Shown piece by piece: positions 1 through 7,720 of a DNA stretch of 20,868 bases. The position numbers and the translations under genes are program-made. A model generated the notes under the pieces. That model was not told the DNA's origin, made no database searches, and worked only from the letters and a program-made list of their open reading frames with translations. Within the stretch, counting starts at the first letter, position 1. Every line of letters begins with the position of its first letter. This DNA comes from Ophiosphaerella korrae. Its lineage: Eukaryota; Ascomycota; Dothideomycetes; Pleosporales; Phaeosphaeriaceae. Location: contig JALNQF010000592.1 in NCBI GenBank assembly GCA_028456385.1, positions 1-20,868 of the forward strand. The letters run 5' to 3'.

Positions 1-464
1 CGAATCACCAACCAAACTCACATCCAACATTCTACCAAATCCCAACAGATCCAACCGTTTTCACTGCCACGACCCCCCCACCCCCCCCCCCCCCCCCCCC
101 CCCCTCCCCCCCCCCCCCCGCCCCCCCCCCCCCCCCCCCCCCCCCCCTCCTCCCCCATTGCCACCTACACCAACTAACACAGGACAGAATAGCGGGTAAG
201 GACCCCTTCCTATCTATCCATTTGCCTACCAGCCAAGGAGGTGAGGCACGTGCTAATCAATCTAGCCCCGACACCAACGGCTCGCAATTCTTCATCATCA
301 CCGCTGCAGGCGGAACACCGCACTTGAACGGGAAGCACGTGGTGTTTGGGCACGTGGTAGAAGGCATGGAGGTGGTGAGCAAGATCGAGAACACGCGGAC
401 GCTCGCGGCGCCAGAGGGCAAGCCGATTCAAGACGTGGTGATTGCGCAGTGCGGTGAAATGTAG
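1..464 (+). CDS. Cyclophilin-type peptidyl-prolyl cis-trans isomerase, 3' end only
   Basis: Cyclophilins catalyse cis-trans isomerisation of X-Pro bonds and assist protein folding or spliceosome assembly. The last exon (266-464) encodes the C-terminal third of the domain: the DTNGSQFFI active-site strand, then NGKHVVFG and a final VVIAQCGEM before the TAG stop. An intron at 196-265 is well supported by donor GTAAGG, branch site GCTAAT at 252-257 and acceptor TAG. Removing it joins NSG to [10 protein letters not shown], the expected family context. Upstream, CTAACACAG ending at 182 could be another acceptor, which would leave a 13-base exon (183-195). I find no cyclophilin coding sequence in 1-182, so that part is probably intron and the 5' end lies outside the window. 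The CGEM terminus with no TPR tail resembles spliceosomal cyclophilin H (PPIH/Cyp3), but a Cpr6-like origin is not excluded. The gene is convergent with RRN3. Confidence 0.85.
   Translation, partial: NHQPNSHPTFYQIPTDPTVFTATTPPPPPPPPPPSPPPPAPPPPPPPPLLPHCHLHQLTQDRIAGKDPFLSIHLPTSQGGEARANQSSPDTNGSQFFIITAAGGTPHLNGKHVVFGHVVEGMEVVSKIENTRTLAAPEGKPIQDVVIAQCGEM
73..156. repeat. Poly-C tract
   Basis: Of 84 bases, 79 are C. The interruptions are A at 80, T at 105, G at 120, and T at 148 and 151. The tract lies in the probable intron or upstream part of the cyclophilin gene, just before the branch-like CTAAC. The other strand is an almost pure G run. Confidence 0.95.
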
Positions 465-606
465 ACGTCATGCCATGATGAGATTTTGCATACAGAAAGA
501 GTAGACTCTATATATAACCAACCAGCGAAGCTATGCAAAACTAAAGCCAAATCAAAAAGGGCGCAACCCAGCCCAACCCAACACAACCCTAATCCAAACG
601 TAAAAT

Positions 607-2631
607 CTACTCTTCTTCTCCGTCATCGTCGTCGTCGTCGTCGTCTTCTTCTTCTTCTTCTTCTTCTTCTTTCTCCTCTTCATCATCATCATCATCATCC
701 CCACTCTCCTCCCCACTGCTCCCCCCGTCCTCCTCCTCGCCCATCCCCGGCACTGGTTTCCACCCAACATACCCAGCCCCAACCCACCGCCGACTCCGCG
801 GCAAAACATACGGGTCAAACGGGAAATACGCATCTAGCATGCCCTCCCTCCTCGCCCCACCACCACCACCATACGCCTGCCCTACACCACCCACCAGTCT
901 AACGCGCTTATTCGTCTCCAGCAGGGGATACACATACGCGAATCGCAAATGCAGCGCCACCCGCGCAAACTGCGCGACAATCGGCGGCGCACACACGCGC
1001 AGCGGATTGAGTTTGGAAAAGATGTTTGCGCGGAGCGTCTGTTGGGTGTCGCCGTACCAGACAAAGTCGGCGTCGGGATAGCGGATGTGTGCGTCCGAGG
1101 GGGCCGCGCCGTCAGGGGTGACGATGAGGTCGCGCCAGCGGAAGCAAAAGGTGTAGAGGAGGGCTTGTGCGATGGCGTAGTAGGTGCCGTAGCGGCTGAG
1201 GTCGGGGTGCGTGCAAGAGGGTTCGTGGACGGTGCGGAGGGCGTCGAGGTGGTGGCAGAGGAGGTCGAAGACGGCGCGGACCGTGGAGGCGGAGACGTGG
1301 GCCGCCCGTGCGATGAAGGAGGCGAGGTAGGCGGCGGCGGTGACGCGCAGGATGTGCGGGCGGGATTGGTCAAAGGCGATGTGGGAGCAGGCGCCGGCGA
1401 AGAGCTCGGTGCGGGCGGCCGAGGTTTGGGCAAAGCGGAAGAGGAGGAATTGGGTGTGGCGGGAGCGGTAGGTGGGGAGGATGGTGGTTGCGAATTGGGC
1501 GAGGAGGGTTTCGAAGAGCTCGTCGGCCTCGAAGCGATCTTCGGCGAAGATGGCGTCGTAGTGGGTGAATAGTAGGTCCATGATGGTGTCTAGCTTGCTC
1601 ACGGCTTGTCTTATATCTTTGAGGCGCTGTTCTTCCGGGTCGAGACTCTCCTGGCTGGATACGGATTCGTTGTCGCTGTCGTCCTCGGCGTCACGAATGG
1701 CATCCCCCACCAGCCGCTCTTCCATTTCGTCTTCCAGCTCTTCCATGTCCACCTGAATCTGAACATCTATCTTGACGAGCTTATCCGTAATCAACGAAAA
1801 TATCTCGCCCTTCAACTCCGGACAGTAATCGACCACTCGCAAGATATTCCGGATATACTGCACATGAGTCTTGGCATCCTCGTCTGGATACGGAAAAGTG
1901 GCCGTAAGAAGTGGCGATAAATAGGCACTGGCCATGGGAACATGTCGCAGAATCGAGCATATGCTATCGTGTATCCGATTCTGCACGCGCACGCGCTCAA
2001 TGGGAGGATCGTCTCGCTGCCTGGCGGCCAGAGGCGGGGGCTTCAAAAACATGGAGACAAGGACTTGCAGGACAGTCGACATGAAGGCCGGCTGTATCGA
2101 CAGCAGCGAGCGCACAAAGTAGCGATATGTGCGGACAAAGCTGTCATTCCGGGCTATCCAGCTGCAGTCGATGACGGCATGTACCAGTCCTTTGCAGCTG
2201 TGGTCGAGCAGATGGACGTTGTTGGTGAGCGCAACGACGTGTTTCTGCAGCAAACTTGACAGCGGAGCGCTCGATGAGCGTGGGTCTTCTCGGAACAGGC
2301 CTTTGAGCACGTCGTAGGCTGCCTTCTCACCCGCGGCATGCTTCTCTATCGCCCGTCGCACCTCCTCGCCCACTAGCTCCAGGCTCTTTTCATTCTCCTC
2401 CGTCATGATCCGGACATCGATTTCGGGGTTGAAGGCGACCCGTCGCCGCTTAACCTGACTTGAGCTTGGCATTTCTCCAGCGGGCGAGCTTTCGAGCGTC
2501 TTGCGCTTCAGGCTGCTGGTCATGTCCATGGTCCTGTTTGTCGAGGCGAGCGAGACCATACTGGGCAGAGACTTGCGATTCGCATTTATATAGTGGGGGG
2601 AGTATGCCTTGGTAGTTGTGCGAGCACTCAT
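607..2631 (-). CDS. RRN3: RNA polymerase I-specific transcription initiation factor Rrn3 (TIF-IA)
   Basis: Rrn3 binds RNA polymerase I and makes it competent to start rDNA transcription in the nucleolus. The 674-residue ORF is intronless. It has a basic N-terminus with a KRRR cluster near residue 61, then a helical HEAT-like body from about residue 75 to 590. Family-typical segments include a block around 160-200, HVQYIRNILRVVDYCPELKG at 256-275, and FPFDPYVLPRS at 603-613. An acidic, serine-rich loop (about 297-333) corresponds to the phospho-regulated insertion known in this family. The protein ends in a long Asp/Glu tail (about 632-674) encoded by GAC/GAT/GAA repeats; 42 of the last bases of coding sequence are essentially trinucleotide repeat. 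I use the first Met, but Met25 or Met35 could be the true start. The 355-base gap to the upstream kinase gene on the same strand must hold its promoter. Confidence 0.93.
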   Translation of the reverse strand: MSARTTTKAYSPHYINANRKSLPSMVSLASTNRTMDMTSSLKRKTLESSPAGEMPSSSQVKRRRVAFNPEIDVRIMTEENEKSLELVGEEVRRAIEKHAAGEKAAYDVLKGLFREDPRSSSAPLSSLLQKHVVALTNNVHLLDHSCKGLVHAVIDCSWIARNDSFVRTYRYFVRSLLSIQPAFMSTVLQVLVSMFLKPPPLAARQRDDPPIERVRVQNRIHDSICSILRHVPMASAYLSPLLTATFPYPDEDAKTHVQYIRNILRVVDYCPELKGEIFSLITDKLVKIDVQIQVDMEELEDEMEERLVGDAIRDAEDDSDNESVSSQESLDPEEQRLKDIRQAVSKLDTIMDLLFTHYDAIFAEDRFEADELFETLLAQFATTILPTYRSRHTQFLLFRFAQTSAARTELFAGACSHIAFDQSRPHILRVTAAAYLASFIARAAHVSASTVRAVFDLLCHHLDALRTVHEPSCTHPDLSRYGTYYAIAQALLYTFCFRWRDLIVTPDGAAPSDAHIRYPDADFVWYGDTQQTLRANIFSKLNPLRVCAPPIVAQFARVALHLRFAYVYPLLETNKRVRLVGGVGQAYGGGGGARREGMLDAYFPFDPYVLPRSRRWVGAGYVGWKPVPGMGEEEDGGSSGEESGDDDDDDEEEKEEEEEEEEDDDDDDDDGEEE
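619..700. repeat. Trinucleotide microsatellite (GTC / TTC / ATC runs) coding the Rrn3 acidic tail
   Basis: On the + strand three adjacent triplet runs are visible: GTC-type, then TTC-type, then ATC-type. On the - strand they read as Asp and Glu codons in frame with RRN3. Replication slippage would change tail length without shifting the frame. Confidence 0.9.
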
Positions 2632-2986
2632 GAAAATGACGGTGCGTGGGTACGTAGGCGGGGGGTAAATTGCACGCGACAGGGGCCGCTAACAAGGCTT
2701 GGCGAACAACTTTTCTGTGGAGAAACACATCGGTCATTGTCTACTAACTCCGGCCTCGAGTCATTCTTGATCCATAGGCATTGTTGTCTTCTGGTCTTCT
2801 AAACACATCAACTATAGTCCAGCCATAGAATCTAAGACAAAATAGCAATTAATTCAATCAATACCGCCCAACGGCCCACCTCATCAAAACACCTAATCCC
2901 AAAATCTACACTCATAAATTAACCCCATATCCATCTACATTCCAACTCAAAAATACTATCCCAACACCAACTAGCAATATCCCACA
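2632..2986. other. Intergenic gap between kinase and RRN3 (same strand)
   Basis: This 355-base stretch holds the 3' flank of the kinase gene and the promoter and 5' leader of RRN3. Its left part (2800-2980) is AT-rich. I recognise no RNA gene or clear regulatory motif in it. Confidence 0.6.
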
Positions 2987-5900
2987 CTATTTCCCAACCC
3001 TAACCGTTCCCCCATCCTCTTCCTCACTCCCCCCAACCTCCGCTAACCTCATCCCCCTCAACAAATCCCTCCCCGCCCTCGCCCCATCCCTCAATCCCAC
3101 CGCACACCCCAGCAACAACTCCGCAACCCCCCTCTCATCCCCGCCGCCCACCCCAACAAGCACATCCGCCCCCACGCCCGCCGGAATCGCAAAATCCAGC
3201 ATAGGGCGGCCAGCGGGTCCCGCGCTGACGCGGGATTTGCGGAAGGACGAGGCGGACGGGGATGGCGGGAGGTGCAGGCGCTCGAAGGTGTCCCAGAGGA
3301 GGTCGATGTCCGAGTCGGAAGGGGAGGAGGGGGATGTGGAGGTTGAGGGGGGCGGGGAGGAAGATGTGAGACCGTAGGCATGGGTGTGGGACCAGGTATC
3401 TGATTCGTGTCTGGGGTGGCGGGGCGCACGGGTAGGGTTGAGCTGTGAGGCGGACGAGACGCCGCGGGCGTGCAGCTGGGTCTGTGGATGTGATTCGGAT
3501 TGCTGGTGGGGTGTGAGAAGGCCAGGGACGGATTGGTTTGGTTCGGATTTTGATTGGAAGTGGTAGGAGGCGCGGTGGTTGTTTTGGGAGAGTTGGACTT
3601 GGTCTTCGAGGTTGAAGGGGTTTTCGTTGATGGTGTTGGCGGTGTTGACGTCGGAGCCCGAGGTCGAGGGGCGGTAGTCTTGTACCGTGGCCATGTCGAG
3701 GTCGATCATCGAGGTTCGCATGGGCGATTCGGGGGAGCTGCTCACGCGGGGCAAGTCGTCTGACTCGCCGGCCGATATGGTCGCAGCGTGGCCTGCCTGG
3801 AAGCCGGATGGGAGTGGGGGTGGTGACGGCGGACCTGAAACGCGGCTGGGGCTTCGCATGGGAAACGCAAAGTCCTGTGTCTTGCGATTGTCATCGGGCT
3901 TGGAAAACTTCCACTCGCGCGTCTCACGTCTTCGAGAAGTCCGGTTTCGAGGCGCGTCGTAATCTCGCTCTGCCATGGCTGCATCAAACGTCCACTCTAC
4001 TGTCCGTCTATTCGGTTTCTGGGGCTGGGCCGCAGCAAACGACCACTCCATTGTTTCGCGTTTTGGCTGCGGTTCCGAGGGGAACGACCACTCCATCGTC
4101 TTCCGATTTGGCTGTTCGGTTGGAAACGACCATGCCATGGTATCTCGTTTATCGGACGCGCCGTCCGTTCCAGGAAACTTCCAATCTCTTGTTGCCCGCT
4201 TTGTCAGGTCCTCGTCTTGGTTGAATTGATCACGCTCCTCCTCCTCCGCCATCTCACGCAGTATACTCTTCATGCGATTCGCCCTAATCGTTGGAACCTC
4301 GCCCAAATCTATACTGGGTTCCTCCACCGAGGGCATTGAAAAGTCCAAGTCAATAACAGTCTCTCGTTGTGGAGCGCCGGGATTGAAATCACGCAGAACG
4401 AGGTCTGACTGAGGGCGGCCATTAGGCTTGTCCTCGCCATCCGCCATGCTGTATCTATACGGTGTCGTGTTCTTGTCGAACAGCTTATTTAATCGCTGCT
4501 GCCCTCTAACAATAGACTCTTCTTTGAATCGGGCTTGCAGCTGCTCGAAACGGCCCATATCTTCTATCGGCGGGATGTTGATGCCGGCGAATTGGCCCGG
4601 CGCCGCAAAGGGGTCGGCGAATTGCGGTGCATGCTCTTGCTCAAACTCATCCGTTGTGCTAAACGACCAGTCGTCATCTTCGTCATCATCCTCTGATGAA
4701 GAAAGTGGATCAGGCGCTTGAGCTCCATACGGGTTAAAGAGTGAAGCGCGTGCGCCTCCTTGGTGCTCCCATGTGTAATATTCTTCGACCAGTTGGACCA
4801 GTGTATAAGTGGGATACAGCTTTGCCGAGCCTGCAAGGTACGGGTGCTCGAGGATCTGGTCGGGGGTGGGCCGATCTTTCGGATCAGGCTGGAAAATAAA
4901 AGCAAGAAAGTCCTTGATCTCCTGCGAGAAGCGATCTCCTTCCAGCTCAGGAGCGCCAGCATTTGGGAGGTCTAGCTGGTTGATCTTATGATGGGGCGGA
5001 AACCCAGTTGCCATCTCGTGGATTGTGCAGCCATACGCCCAGATGTCAATCTCGTTGCCATACTGAATCTCCTTTGGCTGCAACGGGTTGTGCCGATCGG
5101 CATCCTTGACCCATTCTTGCTGAAGCTCTGGCGCCATCCACGCCGGGGTTCCAACGATAGTCGTTCGCTTCGACTTCTGCGGTTCAAGCGTGCCAGAAAC
5201 ACCAAAATCACACAGCTGAACTCGGCCGTCTTCCAGGACGAGGACGTTGTTGGTCTTGAGATCTCTATGTAAAACACCCGCCTCGTGAACATACTTTAGG
5301 CCGTATGCGAGCTCGCGCGCAATTGGGATGATGAACTTCTCTGGCAAGCCTGGCTCGATTTCCTTGCTCGCATGAGAGGGTTTCATTAAAGTATTAACAC
5401 TACCACCGCTCGCATACTCACTGACGATCCAGAGCTCATTGTGCACTGTTCGCGCCTCCTCAATAATGTTGACGTACGGCCGTGCCTTGCTATCTCTAAG
5501 CTGCTGAAGGATGTCAATCTCCTTGATCGTTTGCGCAAGGTTCTCGGTCGTCATTTCCTGGTAATCTTGATTATCAATGTCGATGATCTTGATCGCGACG
5601 AGACCGCCATGAATGCGACTCCTTCCTTTGTACACGCGCCCGTACGAGCCCTTACCAATGAGCTCGTAGAATTCGTAAGGCGGGGTTTCCTTGTCTCCGC
5701 TGCGTTTCGCCCGCTGTGCTACCAACTCTTCCATCTGCTTCGCTTCCTGTATTGCGCGAAACTTGGTGCCCCCCGCCGGGGGCTGCAGGCGCGCAGGCTC
5801 CAGGCGCATTGGCTCCATGTTGCGAAACCACTTTTGCAGAGTGTCGAGCTGAAGCGTCTCAACAGGGTCTTCGTGCTCGAAATACGATTCGGATATGATC

Positions 5901-6415
5901 TCGAGCGGGCTGTCGAGCGAACTGCGCAGGTTTCCAAAACTTGCACCTTGGGGTACTGGAGGAGGCACGCGACGAGGCTGTGGCGGCAGCTCGGGCGAGA
6001 CGCACCCAGTGGTTGTATCTGTATCACGGCACTCACAATCCGGGTCCTTGCAGGCGAGGCCGCTATCCGGCTGGCGCAAGGTTGGACTGGACTGCGCGAC
6101 AGATTGGCCAGGGGGCAGCGGCGAGGGCAGTGTGGTTGGGGTGGGAGGAAGGGGGGTGTTGTAGCGTAGAGGAATAGGGTAGGAGATACTGGGCCTCCTC
6201 TTCTTCTCAATGGAATTACCGCGAGACGAGCGCGACGAGGGAGCCTTCCCTTTGATAGAGTCTGTTAGCTTGGACCATGAAAAGGACCGCCTGGTGCGCG
6301 GCGTAGCAATCCTCCTGTCCGGCGAGGTGGGGGGCGTGACCTCGCCTTCCGGAATCAGGTGGTCGACATGGCTGTGGGTGCGCTTGAGCTTGATGATAGC
6401 ACCGTGTTCCAACAT
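2987..6415 (-). CDS. STE20/GCK-type serine/threonine protein kinase with C-terminal T-x-x-[WF]-x-F repeat array
   Basis: This 1142-residue intronless protein phosphorylates Ser/Thr substrates. The first 245 residues are Pro/Ser-rich and probably disordered. The kinase domain spans about 249-527. It has glycine loop GKGSYGRV (254-261), VAIK lysine K276, HRDLKTNN with catalytic D385, DFG at 403-405, and the GTPAWMAPE activation segment (422-430), whose form is typical of the STE20/germinal-centre kinase group. DRPT follows at 514-517. The stretch from APE to DIW (457-459) is longer than in most STE20 kinases. Downstream come an acidic patch (575-582), a helical segment (about 620-650), and seven copies of a T-x-x-[WF]-x-F motif between 742 and 852. 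A long Ser/Pro-rich region and a short helical C-terminus follow. It belongs to the Sps1/YSK-like side of the family; I cannot say which named kinase (SepL/Sid1, Kic1/Nak1 or other) is its orthologue. Kinase identity is certain, orthology is not. Confidence 0.93.
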   Translation of the reverse strand: MLEHGAIIKLKRTHSHVDHLIPEGEVTPPTSPDRRIATPRTRRSFSWSKLTDSIKGKAPSSRSSRGNSIEKKRRPSISYPIPLRYNTPLPPTPTTLPSPLPPGQSVAQSSPTLRQPDSGLACKDPDCECRDTDTTTGCVSPELPPQPRRVPPPVPQGASFGNLRSSLDSPLEIISESYFEHEDPVETLQLDTLQKWFRNMEPMRLEPARLQPPAGGTKFRAIQEAKQMEELVAQRAKRSGDKETPPYEFYELIGKGSYGRVYKGRSRIHGGLVAIKIIDIDNQDYQEMTTENLAQTIKEIDILQQLRDSKARPYVNIIEEARTVHNELWIVSEYASGGSVNTLMKPSHASKEIEPGLPEKFIIPIARELAYGLKYVHEAGVLHRDLKTNNVLVLEDGRVQLCDFGVSGTLEPQKSKRTTIVGTPAWMAPELQQEWVKDADRHNPLQPKEIQYGNEIDIWAYGCTIHEMATGFPPHHKINQLDLPNAGAPELEGDRFSQEIKDFLAFIFQPDPKDRPTPDQILEHPYLAGSAKLYPTYTLVQLVEEYYTWEHQGGARASLFNPYGAQAPDPLSSSEDDDEDDDWSFSTTDEFEQEHAPQFADPFAAPGQFAGINIPPIEDMGRFEQLQARFKEESIVRGQQRLNKLFDKNTTPYRYSMADGEDKPNGRPQSDLVLRDFNPGAPQRETVIDLDFSMPSVEEPSIDLGEVPTIRANRMKSILREMAEEEERDQFNQDEDLTKRATRDWKFPGTDGASDKRDTMAWSFPTEQPNRKTMEWSFPSEPQPKRETMEWSFAAAQPQKPNRRTVEWTFDAAMAERDYDAPRNRTSRRRETREWKFSKPDDNRKTQDFAFPMRSPSRVSGPPSPPPLPSGFQAGHAATISAGESDDLPRVSSSPESPMRTSMIDLDMATVQDYRPSTSGSDVNTANTINENPFNLEDQVQLSQNNHRASYHFQSKSEPNQSVPGLLTPHQQSESHPQTQLHARGVSSASQLNPTRAPRHPRHESDTWSHTHAYGLTSSSPPPSTSTSPSSPSDSDIDLLWDTFERLHLPPSPSASSFRKSRVSAGPAGRPMLDFAIPAGVGADVLVGVGGGDERGVAELLLGCAVGLRDGARAGRDLLRGMRLAEVGGSEEEDGGTVRVGK
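3860..4192 (-). repeat. Seven degenerate T-x-x-[WF]-x-F peptide repeats in the kinase tail
   Basis: Repeat threonines lie at residues 742, 759, 773, 788, 805, 832 and 846, each followed by x-x-W-x-F (F-x-F in the last). Most are preceded by one or more Arg or Lys at positions -1 to -4. Spacing is 14-17 residues apart from one gap of 27. The DNA copies share the core TGG-x-x-x-TTT/C, read in reverse on the + strand. Confidence 0.85.
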
Positions 6416-7014
6416 GGTTGCGCGGTCGAGGCGTCCAAGGGCGACGGCCGACGGTGTTATCGAGGCATGGCGGCGTGAGCGGGGAAAGAGAGAGATTCAC
6501 TCACGGGATTATTGTGCGCTTTGTGAGTCGGAGTGAAGGCGGCTCATGGCGAGCGGTCGCGTGCGGACGGTGCGGTGTGCAATGGTGGACAGAGTGTTGG
6601 TCAACATTCACAAAGCCCCACTCCCAACCGCCGGCCCTTCGTCCACAGAAGAACGCCTTATAAGCTGAAGAGCGGGGACGCAACAAAGGCAAACGCTGAC
6701 ATGGCCAACAGACGGATTTGCGCTGGACAACCAGAGTTGCTGTTGGGTCGTGCACGTCGGGACGCAAATGGCGGCCAGTCTGCACCCTGCCCGGATGCGA
6801 AACGCCGGGGTCTCGAACTTGTGTTCCGTGTGTGAGAAGGCGTTAGGGCGGGAGCTAGCTGGGCTGGGCATAGCGCGCATCTGTGGTGCCCTGCCTGACA
6901 TCATTGCGCCACCTCATGGCCAACTTTTGGAGAGCCGAGTGGATCGTTCAGCTTTCTAGACATCCAGACATTTTCCACGCACTGGTTCATCCTGAACTGC
7001 AATTCCATCCAAAC
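6416..7014. promoter_or_regulatory. Divergent intergenic region between kinase (-) and small Lys/Pro-rich protein (+)
   Basis: This 599-base gap separates two divergently transcribed genes and must hold both promoters. On the - strand just upstream of the kinase start there is a four-codon upstream ORF (6457-6468: ATG, two codons, TAA) and, further out, a CT-rich stretch with a GTGAGT. No RNA gene was recognised. Confidence 0.6.
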
Positions 7015-7641
7015 ATGGCGCCCCAGCCCATCGGCACCAAAAAAGCCGTCCCAGCCACCAAAAAAGCCGCCCCAGCCACCACCCCCAAAAAACCCCCCCC
7101 AACACCCGTCCGAAAGGCCCCCATCCCCACCAAAACGCCCCCCTCAACCGCCCAGAAGAAAGCCCTCCCAGCACAAAAAAAGCCTCCGCCAAAAACCGCC
7201 CCTCACATCCCCCTCCCCGCCCAACAATCCTGGCTCACGCGCGCAACCTCCGGCGCCGCCTCCGCCCTCTCCAACACCGCCTCCGCCGCGACAACGGGCG
7301 TCGGCAGCTTCGCCGGCGCCATCGTGGCAGCCGCAGGAAACGGGGTAGCCGGCGCTGGAAAGGGCGCGGGCGCGAGGTATGTTGATTCCAGTCTTGGCCG
7401 GCGAAAGTGACTGACACACGCGCACAGCATTGCGAATACGTCGCGCGGGTGGGGCGATGCGGTGCGCGAGTACGGGAACTCGATCAAGGATGCGTCGGGC
7501 GCGGGGGGTGTGCGGGCGAGTACCAAGGGGAATCCTCTTGGGCTGGCGGGAGGGGGAGGGGGAGGGGGAACGGGGGGAGGAGGGATGGGCGGCGTGAGCG
7601 CGGAGAAAGGGGTTACGGCGGCGAATCCACTAGGACTGTAA
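7015..7641 (+). CDS. Small Lys/Pro/Ala-rich fungal protein of unknown function (two exons)
   Basis: I do not recognise a function. Exon 1 (7015-7376) and exon 2 (7428-7641) are separated by a 51-base intron with donor GTATGT, branch CTGAC at 7411-7415 and acceptor CACAG. Splicing completes a Ser codon (AG|C) and gives 191 residues. Residues 1-65 are a low-complexity basic Lys/Pro/Ala/Thr region. Residues 70-120 are Ala/Gly-rich and could form a short amphipathic or membrane-associating helix. The second exon encodes ANTSRGWGDAVREYGNSIKD, which has the look of a conserved block, then a Gly run and a final NPLGL. Without splicing the frame closes at 7410, so the coding potential of exon 2 supports the intron. 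The gene converges with the PPR gene, leaving only 79 bases between stop codons. Confidence 0.75.
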
Positions 7642-7720
7642 AAGAATAACATAGTGTACCATATTGATTCGTGTTTATTGGATATCTACAGTTAATACAT
7701 ACCTGGTATAATACAGTACA

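Noticed and set aside
486..902. Open frame with poly-Leu and poly-His runs
   Set aside because: It is the complement of the RRN3 acidic-tail microsatellite and has no independent support.
949..1572. 207-residue open frame on the + strand inside RRN3
   Set aside because: It is antisense to a well-supported RRN3 reading frame and is a Gly/Glu/Val-rich by-product of GC-rich codons.
5441..6169. 242-residue open frame on the + strand inside the kinase gene
   Set aside because: It lies opposite the kinase domain and N-terminal region, and its translation resembles no protein family.
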